This document shows, in pieces, positions 32,674-35,626 of a DNA stretch of 35,626 nt. The notes under the pieces were generated by a model. It saw nothing but the letters and a program-made list of their open reading frames with translations, was not told the DNA's origin and did not search any database. Within the stretch, counting starts at the first letter, position 1, and each line of letters begins with the position of its first letter. Both the position numbers and the translations under genes were made by a program. This stretch comes from Prochloron didemni P4-Papua_New_Guinea (lineage in GTDB: Bacteria > Cyanobacteriota > Cyanobacteriia > Cyanobacteriales > Prochloraceae). The stretch spans positions 1-35,626 of the forward strand of contig JH610772.1 in the NCBI GenBank assembly GCA_000252485.1, given 5' to 3'.

Positions 32674-33636
32674 TCAACCAGAAACAGAAGCAAGCTGATT
32701 CACATGGACAATTCCCACTGGAATTTTATCTTCTACCACGAAAACATTGGGAACCATCTTTTCTTTAAAGAATTTTATTAGCTCTGACATGGTTAGATCC
32801 GAAGAAATGGAGAAAGGGGAAGGGGTCATATATTCGCTAACTGGTTCTTCTAAAGAGACTTGAGATTCCAAACATCGACGGAGATCTCCATCGGTAAAAA
32901 TGCCCATATACTGATTTCTTTTATTAAGAATACCTACGCATCCCAAGCTTTTTGAATTCATTTCAATAATAGCATCTTTGATGGAAGTTTCCAAACCAAT
33001 TAATGGCATTCGATTCCCCGTATACATGAAATTTTTCACAGGAACCAGTAGAGTTCCTAAATTACCTCCGGGATGGAATTTCTTAAAATCATCAGCGGTA
33101 AAACCTTTTAATGACATTACAGCCACCACCAGCCCATCCCCAATGGCAAGTTGGCAGGTAGTTGAGGTTGTGGGAGCTAAACCGTTAATACAGGCTTCAG
33201 GAACATCGGGAATTTGCAACACCACATCTGCAAAATGAGCGAGGGAACTGGATCGGTTTTTCGTAACCAAAATAACTGGTATTTTTTGCTGGGAGGCATA
33301 TTGTACTATATCTAATAGTTCGGATGTCTGACCTGAAGCTGAGAGTACTATCAGTAGATCTCTGGTATCTAGTATCCCTAAATCTCCATGACTTGCTTCG
33401 GTGGGATGAACGAAAACGGAAGGCATTCCTGTAGAGGTAAACGAAGCAGCAATCTTTTGAGCAATGTATCCGCTTTTACCCACTCCAGAAATCACAACTT
33501 TTCCCTTACAGTCTCGAATTATCAAGACAGCTTGAGACCAAGATTCGTCGATAGTTTTTCTCAATTCTGAGAGTGCTTGAGACTCTTTCTCGATTATTTG
33601 GTCAATTTGTAATTGGATATCTTTATGACTTAACAT
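32674..33636 (-). CDS. kpsF: KpsF/KdsD-type sugar-phosphate isomerase (SIS + 2 CBS)
   Basis: A 320-residue protein matching arabinose-5-phosphate isomerases, which interconvert ribulose-5-phosphate and arabinose-5-phosphate. The SIS domain (about 35-175) has GVGKSG (51-56), HPTEASHGDLG (77-87), LSASGQTSELL (98-108) and FHPGGNLG (187-194), with conserved histidines at 77, 83 and 188. Two CBS domains (about 203-260 and 270-318) complete the standard architecture. In other bacteria the product feeds KDO synthesis; no KdsA or KdsB is visible here. Its neighbours are a kinase-nucleotidyltransferase fusion and a phosphatase, which suggests a different use. No strong Shine-Dalgarno sequence. Confidence 0.9.
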   Translation of the reverse strand: MLSHKDIQLQIDQIIEKESQALSELRKTIDESWSQAVLIIRDCKGKVVISGVGKSGYIAQKIAASFTSTGMPSVFVHPTEASHGDLGILDTRDLLIVLSASGQTSELLDIVQYASQQKIPVILVTKNRSSSLAHFADVVLQIPDVPEACINGLAPTTSTTCQLAIGDGLVVAVMSLKGFTADDFKKFHPGGNLGTLLVPVKNFMYTGNRMPLIGLETSIKDAIIEMNSKSLGCVGILNKRNQYMGIFTDGDLRRCLESQVSLEEPVSEYMTPSPFSISSDLTMSELIKFFKEKMVPNVFVVEDKIPVGIVHVNQLASVSG

Positions 33637-33729
33637 TTCAAGTTTTACCCATTTTTTATTGCTCGTGAAAAGCTACAATCACTATCATATCCTTATTTTG
33701 TTAAAAGCTTGAATCGAGGGGTCAACAAA

Positions 33730-33864
33730 GGGTGCGGTCAAAAACAGTTGAATTTTATATTCTCAATAGTCGTGGCTTACCCGCGATTGGTAGGCAGCCC
33801 AGAGGGCTACCCCACGATTGATAAATAGATATTCAGCCCCAAACAACTACTTTTGACCACACCC
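33730..33864. mobile_element. 135-bp MITE with perfect 9-bp target duplication
   Basis: Terminal inverted repeats GGGTGCGGTCAAAAACAGTT at the left and, inverted, GGGTGTGGTCAAAAGTAGTT at the right. GTCAACAAA directly flanks both sides (33721-33729 and 33865-33873). The interior includes TAGGCAGCCCAGAGGGCTAC, itself a hairpin. No coding capacity. The right target copy ends one base before the stop codon of the TPR gene. Confidence 0.92.
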
Positions 33865-33874
33865 GTCAACAAAT

Positions 33875-35626
33875 CTAAAATAACTCAACAATCCGCTCTA
33901 TTTGTTCTTGATTTGGTAGATTATCGACGGATACAAAATATAAATTAAAGTTGTCATTGATAATACTTCCGTCAATCACTGCTTTTCCTGGTATCTTGCC
34001 AAAACAATTATCATGTGCCTTTGTTGGCTGGATGCACAGTTTAGTAACTTGAGGACTTGCAAAAGCAATTAGGTCGCACAAACCGCTTCTAATACCAGCA
34101 AACGCTCCGCAAAGTTCTACGAACGGGATCACCTCATCCAGTGGAAGATCTACCATTTTCACGTATTGCCGATAGCGAGCTTCAACAATTCTTAACAAAT
34201 AGCTCAGTTTGTTTTCTCCTTGCTTTGTATTAATTACTGGAGTCACATTCCTCTCAACTAGCTGATTAATAATTTTTTGCCAGAATGGAATCAGTTTTGC
34301 ATTGCTTCCTGTTAATGAATTCATATAATTAGAATGAGGTGCTATGAGTATTGCCTTTCCTCTAGACAGATGGAGATTTTCAAACTTATCCATCGCATTG
34401 GTCAAAGACCTCTTCTCTATGGCCGGTTTACCCATTGTATCCTCGTTCAACTCTATATTGATTCCCAAACTAGCTGCTATGCCCCGTTCGTAAATAGATT
34501 TATCCGTAATGTAAGTCAATCCCTGCTTTTGAGAATCGTTGTTCATCATTCTGGGTATTCCTGGCATTACAGGTAGTTCACCGAGAGAAACTCGATCCTC
34601 TTTGATTAACCTTTCAATTTCCTGCTGTGTTTCCCCATCGATTGAAAAATGGCTTGCCACATACTGGGGTACGATAGGGTCTAAAAACAGGGGAGCTTGA
34701 GTTATTGGGGAGTAGCTATCAGGATAAAAAACAATTGCTTTTTTGCCGTGTTGAATGCACAATGGCTTTATAAGTGCTAACTGCTTGCAAGTGTCTCCCA
34801 CATTAATGTTATGCATGTATAAAATTAGATATTGTTTATAGTCTATATTTCTTTTTCCTAAAATTTCTCTTTTAATGAATTCAATAGTTTGAGAGCTTTG
34901 GATAATTGATTTTATTTCTCGATCTGTCGGTTCTTCTTTATCCGATAAATCACTCTTATAAATGCATTCTATGATATTGACTTTATCATTCAATAGATTT
35001 GATTTTCGGTAGTATGAAATTGCGCCATTCCAATCTTTTCTTTTTTCCAGAATTTTTCCCATGTCCGATAAAGCCATTGCATTTTCTGGCTCTAAATCCA
35101 AAGCTTTTTTCACATAAACTTCTGCTTTTTTGAACTGATTTAATTTTCTGGCCACAATAGAAATATTGAGAAGAATTTGGATGTCACCAGAATTATTTCG
35201 AGCGAAATTTTCTAAAATTTCTAGAGCATTCTCAAGATATTTCCTTGGAATTATATATTTAGAACTTAAATAAAAATGTTCTATGAGAATATGATTTGGC
35301 TCTTTGTTTAAGATTTGCTGGAGACGTTCAAAAGCCTCCTCAATATAACCTAGTTGTATGAGTTGGCGGTAATGATGGGCATGTTCTGGAGCTAATTCGA
35401 TGGCTTTTTTATACGCAGTAACAGCTTCTTCCAAGTTTCCTTGCTGATGGTGAGTCGCGCCCAAACAACTATAAATACCTGGATGTTTTGGTTCCAAGTT
35501 TTTTGCAGTTTCGTAGGCGGCAAGTGCTTCATCTAGTTTTTTTTGTTTTTTAAGGCATCTCCCAGATGTTTGTGAACTGGGAAAGAGTTTTTGACATTTA
35601 GTTCGATGGCTTTTCGGTAGGCTGCG
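33875..35626 (-). CDS. TPR protein with glycosyltransferase-like C-terminus; partial, frameshifted
   Basis: The gene enters from the right edge, so its start is missing. Tetratricopeptide repeats (NLEEAVTAYKKAIELAPEHA, KAEVYVKKALDLEPENAMAL, WNGAISYYRKS) are followed by a domain of about 340 residues. Its second half (GKAILIAPHSNYMNSLTGS, FAGIRSGLCDLIAFA) recalls GT-B glycosyltransferases such as the heptosyltransferase (GT9) family, tentatively. The 540-residue frame opens at a TTG (35497), but TPR coding continues to the right edge in another frame (AYRKAIELNVKNSFPVHKHLGDAL). The frames meet at an A8 run (T8 at 35537-35544); one extra A would join them. Sequencing error, slippage or inactivation are all possible. 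Confidence 0.75.
   Translation of the reverse strand, partial: RSLPKSHRTKCQKLFPSSQTSGRCLKKQKKLDEALAAYETAKNLEPKHPGIYSCLGATHHQQGNLEEAVTAYKKAIELAPEHAHHYRQLIQLGYIEEAFERLQQILNKEPNHILIEHFYLSSKYIIPRKYLENALEILENFARNNSGDIQILLNISIVARKLNQFKKAEVYVKKALDLEPENAMALSDMGKILEKRKDWNGAISYYRKSNLLNDKVNIIECIYKSDLSDKEEPTDREIKSIIQSSQTIEFIKREILGKRNIDYKQYLILYMHNINVGDTCKQLALIKPLCIQHGKKAIVFYPDSYSPITQAPLFLDPIVPQYVASHFSIDGETQQEIERLIKEDRVSLGELPVMPGIPRMMNNDSQKQGLTYITDKSIYERGIAASLGINIELNEDTMGKPAIEKRSLTNAMDKFENLHLSRGKAILIAPHSNYMNSLTGSNAKLIPFWQKIINQLVERNVTPVINTKQGENKLSYLLRIVEARYRQYVKMVDLPLDEVIPFVELCGAFAGIRSGLCDLIAFASPQVTKLCIQPTKAHDNCFGKIPGKAVIDGSIINDNFNLYFVSVDNLPNQEQIERIVELF

Overview
The window is chromosomal DNA of a cyanobacterium, probably a filamentous, repeat-rich one. 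The evidence is the frequent HIP1 octamer GCGATCGC, the order rplS-trnW(CCA)-secE-nusG-rplK-rplA-rplJ-rplL, two SLH-OprB porins of the cyanobacterial 'iron uptake porin' type, a PATAN-REC response regulator and sphR-sphS-phoU. Species was not identified. Most genes are conserved housekeeping genes; the right end is an accessory polysaccharide-type region.

Layout. 0.2-2.3 kb: pyrF and tyrS (minus). 2.4-6.8 kb: two tandem class A penicillin-binding proteins (plus), clearly a gene duplication; the conserved upstream sequence fixes the start of the second copy. 7.4-8.2 kb: a small unknown gene and a thioredoxin-like [2Fe-2S] protein. 8.4-9.5 kb: divergent dps and feoA; the Dps has a three-histidine ferroxidase-site pattern. 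10.0-11.2 kb: overlapping spmA-spmB (membrane Gate-domain pair). 12.0-16.0 kb: L7/L12, L10 with an L10 leader, L1, L11, NusG, SecE, tRNA-Trp and L19, all minus. 16.2-20.0 kb: two tandem porins. 20.8-23.7 kb: phosphate-sensing operon sphR-sphS-phoU. 23.9-28.6 kb: PATAN-REC regulator, L32, GntR-type regulator, dienelactone hydrolase and an S1-domain protein. 28.9-29.5 kb: a type II toxin-antitoxin pair. 29.7-35.6 kb: TylF-type methyltransferase, small HAD phosphatase, fused nucleotidyltransferase/APH-type kinase, KpsF-type sugar-phosphate isomerase, and a TPR protein with a glycosyltransferase-like C-terminus that runs off the window and carries an apparent frameshift in an A8 run.

The most interesting functional proposal is in the last region. 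An isomerase, an anomeric-type kinase, a phosphatase and a nucleotidyltransferase together are the same four steps that make NDP-heptose, but here the isomerase belongs to the arabinose-5-phosphate type. An unassigned NDP-sugar route feeding the neighbouring glycosyltransferase and methyltransferase is therefore plausible. A second notable feature is the L10 C-terminus, which shows four 11-residue units, as expected for a stalk carrying eight L12 copies.

The intergenic DNA is unusually rich in small repeats: heptanucleotide arrays of the form TTGTTNN at more than ten sites (one supplies the phoU stop codon, another the last codons of the GntR gene), a MITE with a perfect 9-bp target duplication, a 101-bp element inserted inside another repeat whose empty version also lies in this window, large palindromes, and a 122-bp direct repeat.
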